Assembly (NCBI RefSeq): GCF_029813835.1
Contig: NZ_JARVKV010000069.1
Location: forward strand, 1-35,317
Direction of reading: 5' to 3'
DNA: 35,317 bases
Source of the DNA: Streptomyces sp. DH37
Lineage (GTDB): Bacteria > Actinomycetota > Actinomycetes > Streptomycetales > Streptomycetaceae
Part shown: positions 22,431 through 30,385 of the stretch, piece by piece
Layout of the letters: the number at the start of each line of letters is the position of its first letter
How positions within the stretch are numbered: the stretch's first letter is position 1
Translations under genes and position numbers: made by a program
The notes under the pieces: generated by a model
Told to the model about the DNA's origin: nothing
Database searches by the model: none
Seen by the model: the letters and a program-made list of their open reading frames with translations, nothing else

Positions 22431-22657
22431 CATGCGCTGCTGCCGCCGCGCCTGTTCCTCGGCGACACCTTCCCCCACACCGGGGCCGACGAGCTGACCG
22501 ACCCCGCCTTCGTCACCGCCTCGGGGCCCGGGTCGCCGGGCGAGCCGGCCGGACCGTGGGCCGGAGCGTCGGTCCGTACCACTACGGCCAGGACCTGGCG
22601 TACCTGGTGGCCTGGGCGCCCCTGCTGCCGGCGGGCGCCGCCGCTCTCGCTGGACGC
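22431..22657 (+). pseudogene. Probable decayed coding segment with a frame change
   Basis: Between the membrane protein and the pectate lyase, two adjacent stretches read like protein with nearly all G/C third positions, but in different frames. The first is HALLPPRLFLGDTFPHTG onward (22431 to about 22540); the second is GPYHYGQDLAYLVAWAPLLP onward (about 22570-22650). Neither has a ribosome site or proper ends. The simplest reading is a remnant of a gene with a frameshift near 22540-22570. I cannot name the family. A sequencing frameshift cannot be excluded. Confidence 0.35.
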
Positions 22658-22767
22658 GGCCCCGGCCCTCCCGGCATCCGCGCCCGCCGGGAGGGGAACC
22701 GGCGGACGCGGACGGTCGGTGGCCGCTCAGCGGCTCGTCGGTGAGCCGGCGGGAGCTCGGCGGCGGC

Positions 22768-23598
22768 TCACTTGTAGGTGATGTCCGACGCGGAGTAGAG
22801 GCAGTTCCTGCCGTCCGGACCGCTGCCGACCTGGGTCGGCTCCTTGCCGGTGTTGTTGCCCTGGTAGCGGACGCACGGCTTGATCCTCTTCCTGGAGTCG
22901 CCCACGATCGTGACGTTCCGCAGGGTGGCGGTGTCCCCGTAGTTGCTGTTGATGCCGACCAGGGACGTGCCGGGCGCGGTGACCGTCACGCCGTCGACGA
23001 CGACGTGACGGGTGTACTGCTTCCCGCAGTTGCCGCAGGTGCGCACCAGCTTGCCGAAGTCGGACACGTCGAACTTCGAGACCGTCAGGGTGCCCGCGCC
23101 GTTGAACTGGAAGACCTTGTCGTCGGCCTTGCGGGCGCCGCCGCCGGTGACGGTGTACCTCGCCGAGGAGGAGGTGCCCTTGAAGGTGGCGGCGTCCTCG
23201 CCGACGTCCTCCCACCACACGTTCTGCAGGGTGCAGCTGCCCGTGCAGTGCACGCCGTCGGCGGCGGGGGCGCCGAGGATCACGTTCTTCAGGACGGCGC
23301 CGTCCTTCAGCTTGAAGACCGGGTCCTGGCCCTCGTCCTGCCCGTCGCCGCCCAGCTCGCCGCTGCCGTGGAAGCGCTTCATGCCGCCGTCGTAGGTGCC
23401 CGACACCTCGATGGTGGAGGGGACCGCCTTGGTCCCCTTCGCGGTCGGCCACGCGGCGGCGGCGCCCGCCGACGAGGTCGGCACCGCGCCGGTGGCGACC
23501 GCCGCTCCCGTCGCCACGGCGGCGGTCAGGACCGCGACGGTGCGGCGGCGGGTGAACCGCCTGCGGTGGCTTCCGCGCTGATGGACTGTCTGGTTCAT
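22768..23598 (-). CDS. Secreted pectate lyase, polysaccharide lyase family 3
   Basis: The 276-residue exported enzyme begins with a basic N-region containing RRRFTRRR and a hydrophobic core to about residue 48. It may be a Sec or Tat (RRxF) signal. The mature part has the short parallel beta-helix pattern of PL3 lyases: IEVSGTYDGGMKRFHGSGELG, VFKLKDGAVLKNVILG, GVHCTGSCTLQNVWWEDVGEDA, YTVTGGGA, KVFQFNGAGTL, RHVVVDGVTV. Several Cys pairs (CTGSC, CGNC) are present. PL3 enzymes cleave de-esterified polygalacturonate by beta-elimination, calcium-dependently. ATG 23598 is at the natural start. It is divergent from a SigE-family sigma factor. The family call is good; substrate inferred. Confidence 0.88.
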   Translation of the reverse strand: MNQTVHQRGSHRRRFTRRRTVAVLTAAVATGAAVATGAVPTSSAGAAAAWPTAKGTKAVPSTIEVSGTYDGGMKRFHGSGELGGDGQDEGQDPVFKLKDGAVLKNVILGAPAADGVHCTGSCTLQNVWWEDVGEDAATFKGTSSSARYTVTGGGARKADDKVFQFNGAGTLTVSKFDVSDFGKLVRTCGNCGKQYTRHVVVDGVTVTAPGTSLVGINSNYGDTATLRNVTIVGDSRKRIKPCVRYQGNNTGKEPTQVGSGPDGRNCLYSASDITYK

Positions 23599-23741
23599 GG
23601 GGTGTTCCGACTTCCGTGGGGGCCTGCTTGCGCTCCTGTGTCGCCGCCGGGGCGCGGGAGGTTGCCGCCGGAGCGGAATTTCCCCCGCGGTCGCGCCCCG
23701 GCCGGTTCCGCCGACTTACGCAACAAGGTTTCACAAGCGGT

Positions 23742-23747
23742 TACTAT
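23742..23747 (+). promoter_or_regulatory. Candidate -10 of the sigma-factor operon
   Basis: TACTAT, in an AT-richer stretch (TTTCACAAGCGGTTACTATGC), is 47 bases upstream of the sigma factor ATG. No convincing vegetative -35 was found at 17 bases, so the promoter may be of ECF type. Confidence 0.4.
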
Positions 23748-23794
23748 GCTCAGCGCCCCACGCCGGGCACGAGCACATCACACGGAGGCTCGCC

Positions 23795-24331
23795 ATGGTC
23801 CTGGACGACGCGTCGGCCGAGTTCCATGACTTCTTCGAGCGCCACCACGCCGAACTCGCGCGCCTCGCCTACATGCTGACGGGCGAGCCGGACGCGGCCG
23901 AGGACCTGGCGGCCGACGCGCTGGTGGAGCTCTGGCACCGCTGGGACCGCGTACGCGGCGCCGACCACCCCGTCGCCTACGCCCGCGGCGTCGTCGCCAA
24001 CAAGGCCCGGTCCCGCATCCGCAGCGCGGTGCGCGAGCGGCGCCGTCTGAACCTGTTCCGGCTCCACCGCTCCGAGCGGTTCGACGACCCGGACGTGGCG
24101 GCCGTCGTGGACGTGCGGACGGCCCTGGCGCGGCTGGCCTTCGGCAAGCGCGCCTGCGTCGTGCTGCGCTACGCCCTCGACCTGTCCGAGAGGGAGACGG
24201 CGCTCGCGCTGGGCGTGTCGGTGGGTACCGTCAAGAGCCAGACGTCCAAGGGCATGGCGGAGCTGCGCCGGATGCTGGGGACACGGGCGGCCGGCGAACT
24301 GGTGGGAAGAGAGCTGGGAAGAGAGCACTGA
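23795..24331 (+). CDS. SigE-family (ECF) RNA polymerase sigma factor
   Basis: This is a 178-residue sigma70-family ECF regulator. Region 2 (about 8-75) includes FHDFFERHHAELARLAYMLTGEPDAAEDLAADALVELW. Region 4 (about 115-165) includes the HTH ACVVLRYALDLSERETALALGVSVGTVKSQTSKGMAEL. It resembles the actinobacterial SigE-family (SigM/SigJ-related small) sigma factors usually encoded beside a membrane protein. ATG 23795 has GGAGG 7 bases upstream. The next gene starts one base after the TGA. Target promoters are unknown. Confidence 0.92.
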   Translation: MVLDDASAEFHDFFERHHAELARLAYMLTGEPDAAEDLAADALVELWHRWDRVRGADHPVAYARGVVANKARSRIRSAVRERRRLNLFRLHRSERFDDPDVAAVVDVRTALARLAFGKRACVVLRYALDLSERETALALGVSVGTVKSQTSKGMAELRRMLGTRAAGELVGRELGREH

Positions 24332-25045
24332 ATGGACCCCCTGCACGAGTTGCTGCGGGAAGAGGCCGGCGCCTACCGGCCCGACCGTGCGCGCATGCGC
24401 GCACGGGTGCGCCACGGCATCTCCGCCGGGGCGGAGGACGCCCCCGGCCGTGTCCGCGCCCGGGCGTCCGGCCCGTCCTGGCCCCGGATCGCCCTCGTCG
24501 CCGTGGCGTCCACCGCGGTCCTCCTCGCCGGCGTCCAGGCCGTCACCTCCCCGGTCCGCGAGGACGGGCCGGCCCGGGAGGTGGCCACCGTGCCGCTCCC
24601 CCCGCCGGATCCGGACGCCGCGGCGCCCTCCTCCCCGGACGCGGCGCCGGGCAGCGGGCCGCTGCGTTCCGAGGGCGTCGTCGATCCCCACAGCAACGCC
24701 TACTGGGCGCAGAGCAACGTCACGCTCACCACCCGCGAGCCCCTCACCGCGCTCGTGCTGGAGGTGCGGATCGCCCAGACCGGCGGCGTACGGGAGACCG
24801 GCAGCTGGCGGACCCGGCCCGCGGCCGACTTCACCGTCGCCACCCGCGAGGAGGGCGGCGCGCTGGTCTACCGCTGGACCCTGAAGGAGGGCCGGACCGT
24901 CCCCGCCGGGCGGCACGTCTTCGCGGCCCAGTACGACCACGCGGCCGGCGCGCGCGACGCGGGGGGCGACACCTACACCGCGACCGCCGCGGCGGCGGGG
25001 GGCGAGCACACCGTCCGGGGCGCCTTCCGGGACCCGTCCGGCTGA
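24332..25045 (+). CDS. Single-pass membrane partner of the sigma factor
   Basis: This is a 237-residue bitopic protein. A cytoplasmic N-terminus (MDPLHELLREEAGAYRPDRARMRARV) of the kind found beside SigE-family sigma factors is followed by one transmembrane helix (about 50-70: WPRIALVAVASTAVLLAGV). A Pro-rich linker leads to an extracytoplasmic beta domain (about 108-237) beginning SNAYWAQSNVTLTTREPL. It abuts the sigma gene with only one base between, so it is a likely anti-sigma or co-regulator; this is inferred from position. The canonical zinc anti-sigma motif (HxxxCxxC) is absent. The extracellular domain may sense a ligand. Confidence 0.75.
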   Translation: MDPLHELLREEAGAYRPDRARMRARVRHGISAGAEDAPGRVRARASGPSWPRIALVAVASTAVLLAGVQAVTSPVREDGPAREVATVPLPPPDPDAAAPSSPDAAPGSGPLRSEGVVDPHSNAYWAQSNVTLTTREPLTALVLEVRIAQTGGVRETGSWRTRPAADFTVATREEGGALVYRWTLKEGRTVPAGRHVFAAQYDHAAGARDAGGDTYTATAAAAGGEHTVRGAFRDPSG

Positions 25046-25052
25046 CCGCCGG

Positions 25053-25280
25053 TCACCGCCGGACGCTCCCGGCGGCCGGGGCCCCGCAGCGCCGGCGGCG
25101 GGCGAAGTGGGTGACGGCGGCGGTGGCGCCCGTCAGCAGCAGCGCGGCGGGGAGCAGCGACAGCAGCACGGGCAGCGGGACGTCCCACCGGCCGAGCGCC
25201 GTCAGGACGTGGGCCGGGGCGATGCCCAGCAGCGCCAGGCCGAGCAGCAGCCGGGCGGGCTCGAACGCGTGCCGCCTCAC
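25053..25280 (-). CDS. Small membrane protein coupled to the PspC gene
   Basis: The 75-residue protein has two hydrophobic helices (LLLGLALLGIAPAHVLTAL and VLLSLLPAALLLTGATAAV) and Arg/Cys-rich ends. The GTG at 25278-25280 overlaps the TGA of the PspC gene as GTGA, so it is translated from the same mRNA. No family is recognised. It may assist the PspC-domain protein. Length and overlap support a real gene. Confidence 0.65.
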   Translation of the reverse strand: MRRHAFEPARLLLGLALLGIAPAHVLTALGRWDVPLPVLLSLLPAALLLTGATAAVTHFARRRRCGAPAAGSVRR

Positions 25281-26749
25281 CGTCCCGCCTCCCCCGCCGG
25301 TTCCTTCCGCGGTTCCCCCGCCGTCCCGTCCGCCGTCCCGTCCGGCAGGTGCTGCACGATCACGGCCTCGCCCACCCCGACGTGGACGTACAGCCTCAGC
25401 GTGCCTCCCGGCCCGCCGCCCTCCGCCGGGGGCAGCGTGCGCCGTCCGGTCACCCCGATCCCGCCGCCGCCCTGCGCGCTTCCCCAGCCGTCGGCGCCGG
25501 GGAGCCCGGCGAGACGGTAGCCGCCGACCCCCACGTCGACGGTCAGCTCCACCTCGACGTCGTGCGGCACGACGACCCGCGCCTCACCGGCGCCCACGTC
25601 CAGCGCCGTGCGCAGCGTCCGGCCCTCCTCCGGCCGCACCCCCGACAGGTCGAGCGTGGCCGTGCCGGTGCCCAGGTGGTACCGCTCCTCGACCGCGGCG
25701 GCGCCCGCCGGGCTCCAGGCGGCGTCGGCCCAGTCGGTGGCGATGTCCCTCGGCAGCAGCAGGGAGCCCGTCAGCAGCACGCCGGTGCACACGATCGCGA
25801 AGAGTGTGCCCCCGCCCGTGCGCCCGTGGAAGGCGCTGACCACCGCGCCCAGGCCGAAGACGCCCAGCGCCGAGCCGAAGCCGACGGCGAGCGCGACGCC
25901 CAGCGGCTGCGAGGCCCAGGCGGCGGCCGTGCCGGCCACGGCGGCGGCCATCGCCAGCAGGAGGACCAGGCCCCCGATGGACGTCCGCCCGCGCGGCGCG
26001 GAGGGCGGCCGGGAGGGGGCGTCCCGGGACGTGTCCGCGCCGGCCGCCCCCTCCTGCGGACCGGCCGTCCCCGTGTACGGCCCGACGGACGGCTCGTCCT
26101 CCGGCCCCCACAGGTACCCGGTGTCGTCCGGCCTCCCCGGCGGCCCGTCCTTCGTCAGCGGCCCGCGCCACCACGACGGTCCGGCCGGTGCGGGCGGGGC
26201 CTTGGTCTCGGGGGGCGCGTCCGCGACGACGTGGGCGGTCGAGGGGTCCGCCGGCCTCCCCCCCTCCTCCGCGGCCGCGGCGCGGCGCCGGTACTGCGAC
26301 CAGTAGGCGGCGCCCGCGACGGAACCGGCGAGCATCACCGAGAACATCTGCGTACCGCCGGTGCCGCGGCCCAGCGAGGTCAGGAAGAGGCCGCTGCCGA
26401 CGAGCGCGCAGAGCACGGCGCTCAGCGAGGTGCCCTCCACCCGGCCCGACAGCAGCCGCCGGCCCTCGTTCTCGTCCTCGCCCTCCAGCGGGACGAGCAG
26501 CCAGGCGAAGCCGTAGAAGAGCAGGCCGAGGCCGCCGACGACCGACAGCACGGCCAGCGGCACCCGGAAGATCACCGGGTCGAGGTCGTAGTGGCGGCCC
26601 AGACCGCCGCACACCCCGGCGACGACCTTGTGCCGGCGGCTGCGGACGAGCCGCGCTCTGGCCTCCGGCGCGTCCGGCGCGTCCGGGGTCCCCGGGGCCT
26701 CCGGCTCGGGCTCGCCGGCGGGCGGCTGGGCGTCTTTCATGGGGTCCAT
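25277..26749 (-). CDS. PspC-domain membrane protein with LiaF-like C-terminus
   Basis: The 490-residue protein begins with a PspC domain (about 33-90: RLVRSRRHKVVAGVCGGLGRHYDLDPVIFRV...WLLVPL). Several transmembrane helices (about 105-125, 130-150, 255-275, 282-300, 310-330) and an extracytoplasmic or membrane-proximal beta domain (about 370-470) with GAGEARVVVPHDVEVELTVDVGVGGYRL follow. That C-terminal pattern matches LiaF/YvqF and toast-rack sensors. Together with the divergent PspC-kinase and LuxR regulator this resembles a LiaFSR envelope-stress system. Start ATG 26749; ATG 26740 is an alternative. Four CAGGG half-sites lie between it and the kinase. Confidence 0.85.
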   Translation of the reverse strand: MDPMKDAQPPAGEPEPEAPGTPDAPDAPEARARLVRSRRHKVVAGVCGGLGRHYDLDPVIFRVPLAVLSVVGGLGLLFYGFAWLLVPLEGEDENEGRRLLSGRVEGTSLSAVLCALVGSGLFLTSLGRGTGGTQMFSVMLAGSVAGAAYWSQYRRRAAAAEEGGRPADPSTAHVVADAPPETKAPPAPAGPSWWRGPLTKDGPPGRPDDTGYLWGPEDEPSVGPYTGTAGPQEGAAGADTSRDAPSRPPSAPRGRTSIGGLVLLLAMAAAVAGTAAAWASQPLGVALAVGFGSALGVFGLGAVVSAFHGRTGGGTLFAIVCTGVLLTGSLLLPRDIATDWADAAWSPAGAAAVEERYHLGTGTATLDLSGVRPEEGRTLRTALDVGAGEARVVVPHDVEVELTVDVGVGGYRLAGLPGADGWGSAQGGGGIGVTGRRTLPPAEGGGPGGTLRLYVHVGVGEAVIVQHLPDGTADGTAGEPRKEPAGEAGR

Positions 26750-26766
26750 GGTGACGTGCCCGCGAC

Positions 26767-26846
26767 GCGCGGGACATCAGGGGGCGTCCCGGAGGCGACC
26801 CTGAGTTCTCGGGGCCGGATCAGGGACCGACCCTGATGTCCCGCGC
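26767..26846. promoter_or_regulatory. Divergent operator cluster with CAGGG inverted repeats
   Basis: Half-sites are ATCAGGG at 26776-26782 and 26819-26825 and CCCTGAg/CCCTGAT at 26799-26805 and 26831-26837. The last pair makes a perfect ATCAGGG-N5-CCCTGAT. The outermost 16 bases, GCGCGGGACATCAGGG (26767-26782), match exactly the complement of 26831-26846. The sites lie between the PspC gene and the kinase-regulator pair, which suits autoregulation by the LuxR-type regulator. Confidence 0.7.
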
Positions 26847-26871
26847 CGCGCGTCCGTGTGACGATCGTGGC

Positions 26872-28125
26872 ATGACCACCGCCGCCCCGCCGTCCGCCGC
26901 CGAGTCCCCACCGCTGCGCAGGCTCTACCGCAGCGCCGAGGGGCGACTGCTCGGCGGTGTCGCGCGCGGGCTGGCCGGGCATCTGGGGGTGCCGGTCTCC
27001 TGGGTGCGGATCGTGTTCCTCGCCCTGCTGGTGGCCGACGGCCTGGGCACCCTGGTGTACGCCGCCTTCTGGTTCGTCGTGCCGCTGGGCACCGGCGGCC
27101 TCGACGCCGCGCCCAGGAGGGCGGACGGCAGACGGCTCGTCCGCAGGCCCGACAAGGGCCAGCTCCTGGCGCTGCTGGCCCTGGTCGTGGCGCTGGGGAC
27201 CCTCGGCTCCAGCCTCCAGTTCGGCGCGGCGAACGCCTACGTCTGGCCCCTGCTCCTGGCCGGCGTCGGCGTGGCCGTCGTCTGGCGGCAGGCGGACAAC
27301 TCCCGGCGCGCCCACTGGGTGGAGGTCAGCCGCCGCAGGAGGCTGCTGCCCATCGCGCGCAGCGCCGCCGGGGCGCTCCTGGTCTGCCTGGGCATCGCCG
27401 GCTTCGCCGTCACCCGGGGTCTGGGCCCGCACCTGGGCACGGTGCTCCAGGCGTCGCTGGCGCTGCTGGTGGGCACGGCGCTGCTGGCGGGCCCGTACCT
27501 GGTCCGCCTCACGCAGGACCTGTCGGAGGAGCGGCTGATGCGCATCCGCGCGCAGGAGCGGGCCGAGGTGGCCGCCCACGTCCACGACTCCGTCCTGCAC
27601 ACCCTCACCCTGATCCAGCGCAACGCCGACAACCCCCGCGAGGTGGCCCGTCTCGCCCGCGCCCAGGAGCGCGAGCTGCGGGCCTGGCTCTACCGGCCGG
27701 CCGGGACGGGCAGGGACGAGGGGGACGAGCCGGACACCCTGGCCGAGGCGGTGCGGCGCACGGCGGCCGAGGTGGAGGACCACCACGGGGTGCCGGTGGA
27801 GGTGGTGTGCGTCGGCGACTGCCCGCTGGACGAGAGGCTGAGCGCGCAGCTCCAGGCCGCGAGGGAGGCGATGGTCAACGCCGCCAAGTACGGTGGCGGG
27901 GGCGGCCCGGTGCAGGTCTTCGCGGAGGTCGAGGGGCGTACGGTCTTCGTCTCCGTGCGCGACCACGGTCCCGGCTTCGACCTGGACGCGGTGCCGCCGG
28001 ACCGGATGGGCGTGCGGGAGTCCGTCATCGGCCGGATGCGGCGCAACGGCGGGACGGCCGTACTGCGCTCCGCCCCCGAGGGCGGCACGGTGGTGGAGCT
28101 GGAGATGGAGAGGGCGGAAGCATGA
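26872..28125 (+). CDS. PspC-domain sensor histidine kinase
   Basis: This is a 417-residue kinase with an N-terminal PspC domain (about 15-75: LRRLYRSAEGRLLGGVARGLAGHLGVPVSW...WFVVPLG) followed by four membrane helices. A HisKA_3-type dimerisation helix carries phospho-acceptor His238 (AHVHDSVLHTL). A HATPase_c domain has the N-box NAAKYGGG and G-box DHGPGFD. It ends one base before the regulator with an ATGA overlap. The GACGAT 6 bases before ATG 26872 suggests a leaderless start; an upstream ATG at 26836 lies inside the operator and was rejected. Fusion of PspC to the kinase is typical of actinobacterial LiaS-like sensors. The signal is probably envelope or cell-wall stress (inference). Confidence 0.92.
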   Translation: MTTAAPPSAAESPPLRRLYRSAEGRLLGGVARGLAGHLGVPVSWVRIVFLALLVADGLGTLVYAAFWFVVPLGTGGLDAAPRRADGRRLVRRPDKGQLLALLALVVALGTLGSSLQFGAANAYVWPLLLAGVGVAVVWRQADNSRRAHWVEVSRRRRLLPIARSAAGALLVCLGIAGFAVTRGLGPHLGTVLQASLALLVGTALLAGPYLVRLTQDLSEERLMRIRAQERAEVAAHVHDSVLHTLTLIQRNADNPREVARLARAQERELRAWLYRPAGTGRDEGDEPDTLAEAVRRTAAEVEDHHGVPVEVVCVGDCPLDERLSAQLQAAREAMVNAAKYGGGGGPVQVFAEVEGRTVFVSVRDHGPGFDLDAVPPDRMGVRESVIGRMRRNGGTAVLRSAPEGGTVVELEMERAEA

Positions 28126-28796
28126 GCGAGGAGCAGCGCCGGGCCCGGGTGGTCCTGGTGGACGACCACCGGATGTTCCGCACGGGCGTCCAGGCGGAGA
28201 TCGGGGACACCGCCGAGACCGGGGTCGAGGTCGTGGGCGAGGCCGCCGACGTGGACCAGGCGGTCACCGTCATCACCGCGACCCGCCCCGACGTCGTCCT
28301 GCTGGACGTCCACCTGCCGGGCGGCGGCGGGGTGGAGGTGCTGCGCCGCAGCGCGGCGCTGATGGCCGACCCCGAGCACCCGGTGCGGTTCCTGGCCCTG
28401 TCGGTCTCGGACGCGGCCGAGGACGTCATCGGCGTCATCCGCGGCGGCGCCCGCGGCTACGTCACCAAGACGATCACCGGCGCCGACCTGGTCAGGGCCG
28501 TCTTCCGCGTCGCCGAGGGCGACGCGGTGTTCTCGCCGCGCCTGGCGGGCTTCGTCCTGGACGCCTTCGCCTCCACCGACGCCCCGCCGGTCGACGAGGA
28601 CCTGGACCGCCTCACCCAGCGCGAGCGCGAGGTGCTGCGCCTGATCGCGCGCGGCTACGCGTACAAGGAGATCGCCAAGCAGCTGTTCATCTCGGTGAAG
28701 ACGGTCGAGAGCCACGTCTCGGCGGTGCTGCGCAAGCTCCAGCTCTCCAACCGCCACGAGCTCACCCGCTGGGCGACGGCCCGCCGCCTGGTGTGA
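28122..28796 (+). CDS. NarL/LuxR-family response regulator
   Basis: The 224-residue regulator has a receiver domain with acidic pocket DD (residues 14-15), phospho-acceptor Asp62 (LLDVHLPG), the conserved Thr/Ser at LALSVSD and Lys in GYVTKTITGADL. The C-terminal LuxR HTH is LTQREREVLRLIARGYAYKEIAKQLFISVKTVESHVSAVLRKLQLSNR (about 165-215, described here as one helix-turn-helix). Its ATG overlaps the kinase stop (ATGA). It is the cognate partner of the PspC-kinase and the probable ligand of the CAGGG inverted repeats upstream. The genes controlled are unknown beyond this locus. Confidence 0.93.
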   Translation: MSEEQRRARVVLVDDHRMFRTGVQAEIGDTAETGVEVVGEAADVDQAVTVITATRPDVVLLDVHLPGGGGVEVLRRSAALMADPEHPVRFLALSVSDAAEDVIGVIRGGARGYVTKTITGADLVRAVFRVAEGDAVFSPRLAGFVLDAFASTDAPPVDEDLDRLTQREREVLRLIARGYAYKEIAKQLFISVKTVESHVSAVLRKLQLSNRHELTRWATARRLV

Positions 28797-28822
28797 CGGC
28801 GTGGCGGCGTGGCGGCGTGACG

Positions 28823-28838
28823 GCGCGCGCCCGCGCGC
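28823..28838. terminator. Weak hairpin between convergent genes
   Basis: GCGCGC pairs with GCGCGC around GCCC in the 52-base gap between the response-regulator and AHSA1 genes. The preceding GTGGCGGC-type tandem repeats add no structure. Low-confidence bidirectional terminator. Confidence 0.3.
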
Positions 28839-28848
28839 GGAAGCGGCG

Positions 28849-29301
28849 TCAGCGGCCGGAGGCGCGCCCGGAGAAGTGGTCGGCGAGGGAGTCCAGGAGC
28901 ATCGCGCTGCCCTGCTCGGCCATGTCGCGCTCCTCGGCGTCGGCGCAGCTCTGGGCGAGCGTGAGCCGGGTCCGTCCGGCGCCGTCCGGCTCGTCGAGCT
29001 CCACGGTCATGACCGCCTGCCCGGCGTGGCCGGGCACGTCCATGCCCAGGACGAGGCGCCGGTCGGCCTCCACCTCCAGGTAGGAGCCGGTGAGGGGGAA
29101 ACTCCCCCCGTTGGGGGTGCTCATCACGGCCCTCCACGCGCCGCCCGGCCGCGCGTCCATCTCCACCGTCCCCGGCACGGCCCCGGACCACGGCACGTAG
29201 CGCTCGGGCTCCGTCCAGGCCGCGAAGACCTCCGCGGCGGAGGCGTCCAGCTCGCGGGTCAGGGTGTAGGCGTACCGCTGCGGCTCGCTGCTCCGGTCCA
29301 T
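28849..29301 (-). CDS. SRPBCC/AHSA1-type START-fold protein
   Basis: The 150-residue protein has the usual length for the Aha1/SRPBCC family. Features include the helix-grip start (YAYTLTRELDASAAEVFAAWTEPERYVPWSGAVPGTVEMDARPGG), the strand GGSFPLTGSYLEVEADRRLVLG, and the C-terminal helix QGSAMLLDSLADHF. These domains bind hydrophobic ligands in a deep pocket. Specific function is unknown; AHSA1-like proteins in Streptomyces are often paired with ArsR regulators, none of which is adjacent here. ATG 29301 is the first in-frame start matching the family. Confidence 0.9.
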   Translation of the reverse strand: MDRSSEPQRYAYTLTRELDASAAEVFAAWTEPERYVPWSGAVPGTVEMDARPGGAWRAVMSTPNGGSFPLTGSYLEVEADRRLVLGMDVPGHAGQAVMTVELDEPDGAGRTRLTLAQSCADAEERDMAEQGSAMLLDSLADHFSGRASGR

Positions 29302-29542
29302 CGTCTTCTCCCGTCTCGGCGCCCCTCCCTCCGAGGGGACACCGGTTCAGACGGCCCCGCCACCGGAAACTCATCGCCGCGCCGCCCGCCCGCCTTCCTC
29401 CCGGCCCAGCCGGCCCGAACGGCCCGGACGGCCCGGACGGCCGCGCGCCGGGGCCCTCGGGGCCGAGCTCGACGCGATGGGACGCCGCTCCGGCCGGGGG
29501 CGGTGGCCGGGGCGGGCGCACCGGCACGGGCCACCGGCGGCC

Positions 29543-30151
29543 CTACATCCGGTCGATCGCGGTGAGGTCGATGTCGATGCCGAACGGCACCGGGAGCACC
29601 AGCCGGCCCTCGTGGACTCCCGTGAGGACGTACGCCCCCGCGGCCGGGTCGAGCGCGTGGACGTGGACGACCGGACGGCGGCCCGGGCTCTCCTCCACCA
29701 GCCAGAAGTGCGGGATGCCGGCCCGCGCGTAGAGCTGGGGTTTGCGTTCGCGGTCGCGGATCGCCGAGTCGGGTGCGACGGTCTCCACGACCAGGACGAC
29801 GTCCCGGGCGCCGTGGCGGTCCGGCTCCGGGCCCCGTACGGCCTCCGCGCGGACCACGGACACGTCGGGCTCGGGCGCCTGGCCGGGGCCGAGCACGACG
29901 ACCGTCTCCCGGCGCACCTTCAGATGTGCCGGGCAGCCGCGGCGCAGGCCCTCTTCCAGCAGGGAGTTGGCCCGCGCGTGGTAGAGACTCTGCCGGGCCC
30001 GGAAGACGAGGCCGCCGTCGATGAGCTGTGTGTGGGGCGGGAGTTCGGTCAGACGGAAGAGGTCCTCGACCGTGAAGCCCCGGTGCGGGGGCCGCAGCCA
30101 CTCGGGGAACGGCTCGTCGTCGATGTCGTTCGCGATCGCCACATCGTCCAT
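29543..30151 (-). CDS. Uma2-family restriction-endonuclease-fold protein
   Basis: The 202-residue Uma2 (DUF820) protein has a PD-(D/E)XK nuclease-like fold. Motifs are FRLTELPPHTQLIDGGLVFRA near the N-terminus, APEPDVSVVRAE with the first acidic residue, VVLVVETVAPDS with the second, and RERKPQLYARAGIPHFWLVEE with the lysine and tyrosine. The start is ATG 30151, with CACGAT 6 bases upstream (leaderless pattern). A longer start at 30196 lacks support. Next to a paralogue, about 230 bases upstream on the same strand. The nuclease activity of the family is predicted rather than proven. Uma2 genes are scattered and abundant in actinomycetes. Confidence 0.85.
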   Translation of the reverse strand: MDDVAIANDIDDEPFPEWLRPPHRGFTVEDLFRLTELPPHTQLIDGGLVFRARQSLYHARANSLLEEGLRRGCPAHLKVRRETVVVLGPGQAPEPDVSVVRAEAVRGPEPDRHGARDVVLVVETVAPDSAIRDRERKPQLYARAGIPHFWLVEESPGRRPVVHVHALDPAAGAYVLTGVHEGRLVLPVPFGIDIDLTAIDRM

Positions 30152-30277
30152 GCCGCCATCGTGATCACGCCCCTCCGGCCGACTCACCGGAAACACCCGT
30201 GCCGCCGCCCGTACGGGTGAATCACAATGCAGGCGTTGACCGGGAGGCCGGGCCGGGAGAAGGGCTCCCCAAGGTGG

Positions 30278-30310
30278 CTCCGGGGTGTCTCCGGGGTGCC
30301 TCCGGGGTGC
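30278..30310. repeat. Triple 11-base tandem repeat
   Basis: Three copies of CTCCGGGGTGY start at 30278, 30289 and 30300, in the 234-base gap between the two Uma2 genes. The first two copies end in T or C alternately. It is a likely slippage repeat with no obvious secondary structure. Confidence 0.75.
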
Positions 30311-30385
30311 CTTCGATGGCGCGGGCGACGTCCTGGCCGGTGCGTGGGCCCGCCCCGGCGGACGGGGCCGCGGCCCGCATGCCGA

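Noticed and set aside
22768..23598. Twin-arginine signal in the pectate lyase as a firm call
   Set aside because: RRRF partly fits the RRxF form, but the stretch is simply Arg-rich. Sec export is equally likely, so it is only mentioned.
26836..26871. Earlier ATG for the PspC-kinase at 26836
   Set aside because: It would place the start within the CCCTGATGT operator and adds residues (MSRAARPCDDRG) not fitting a PspC start.
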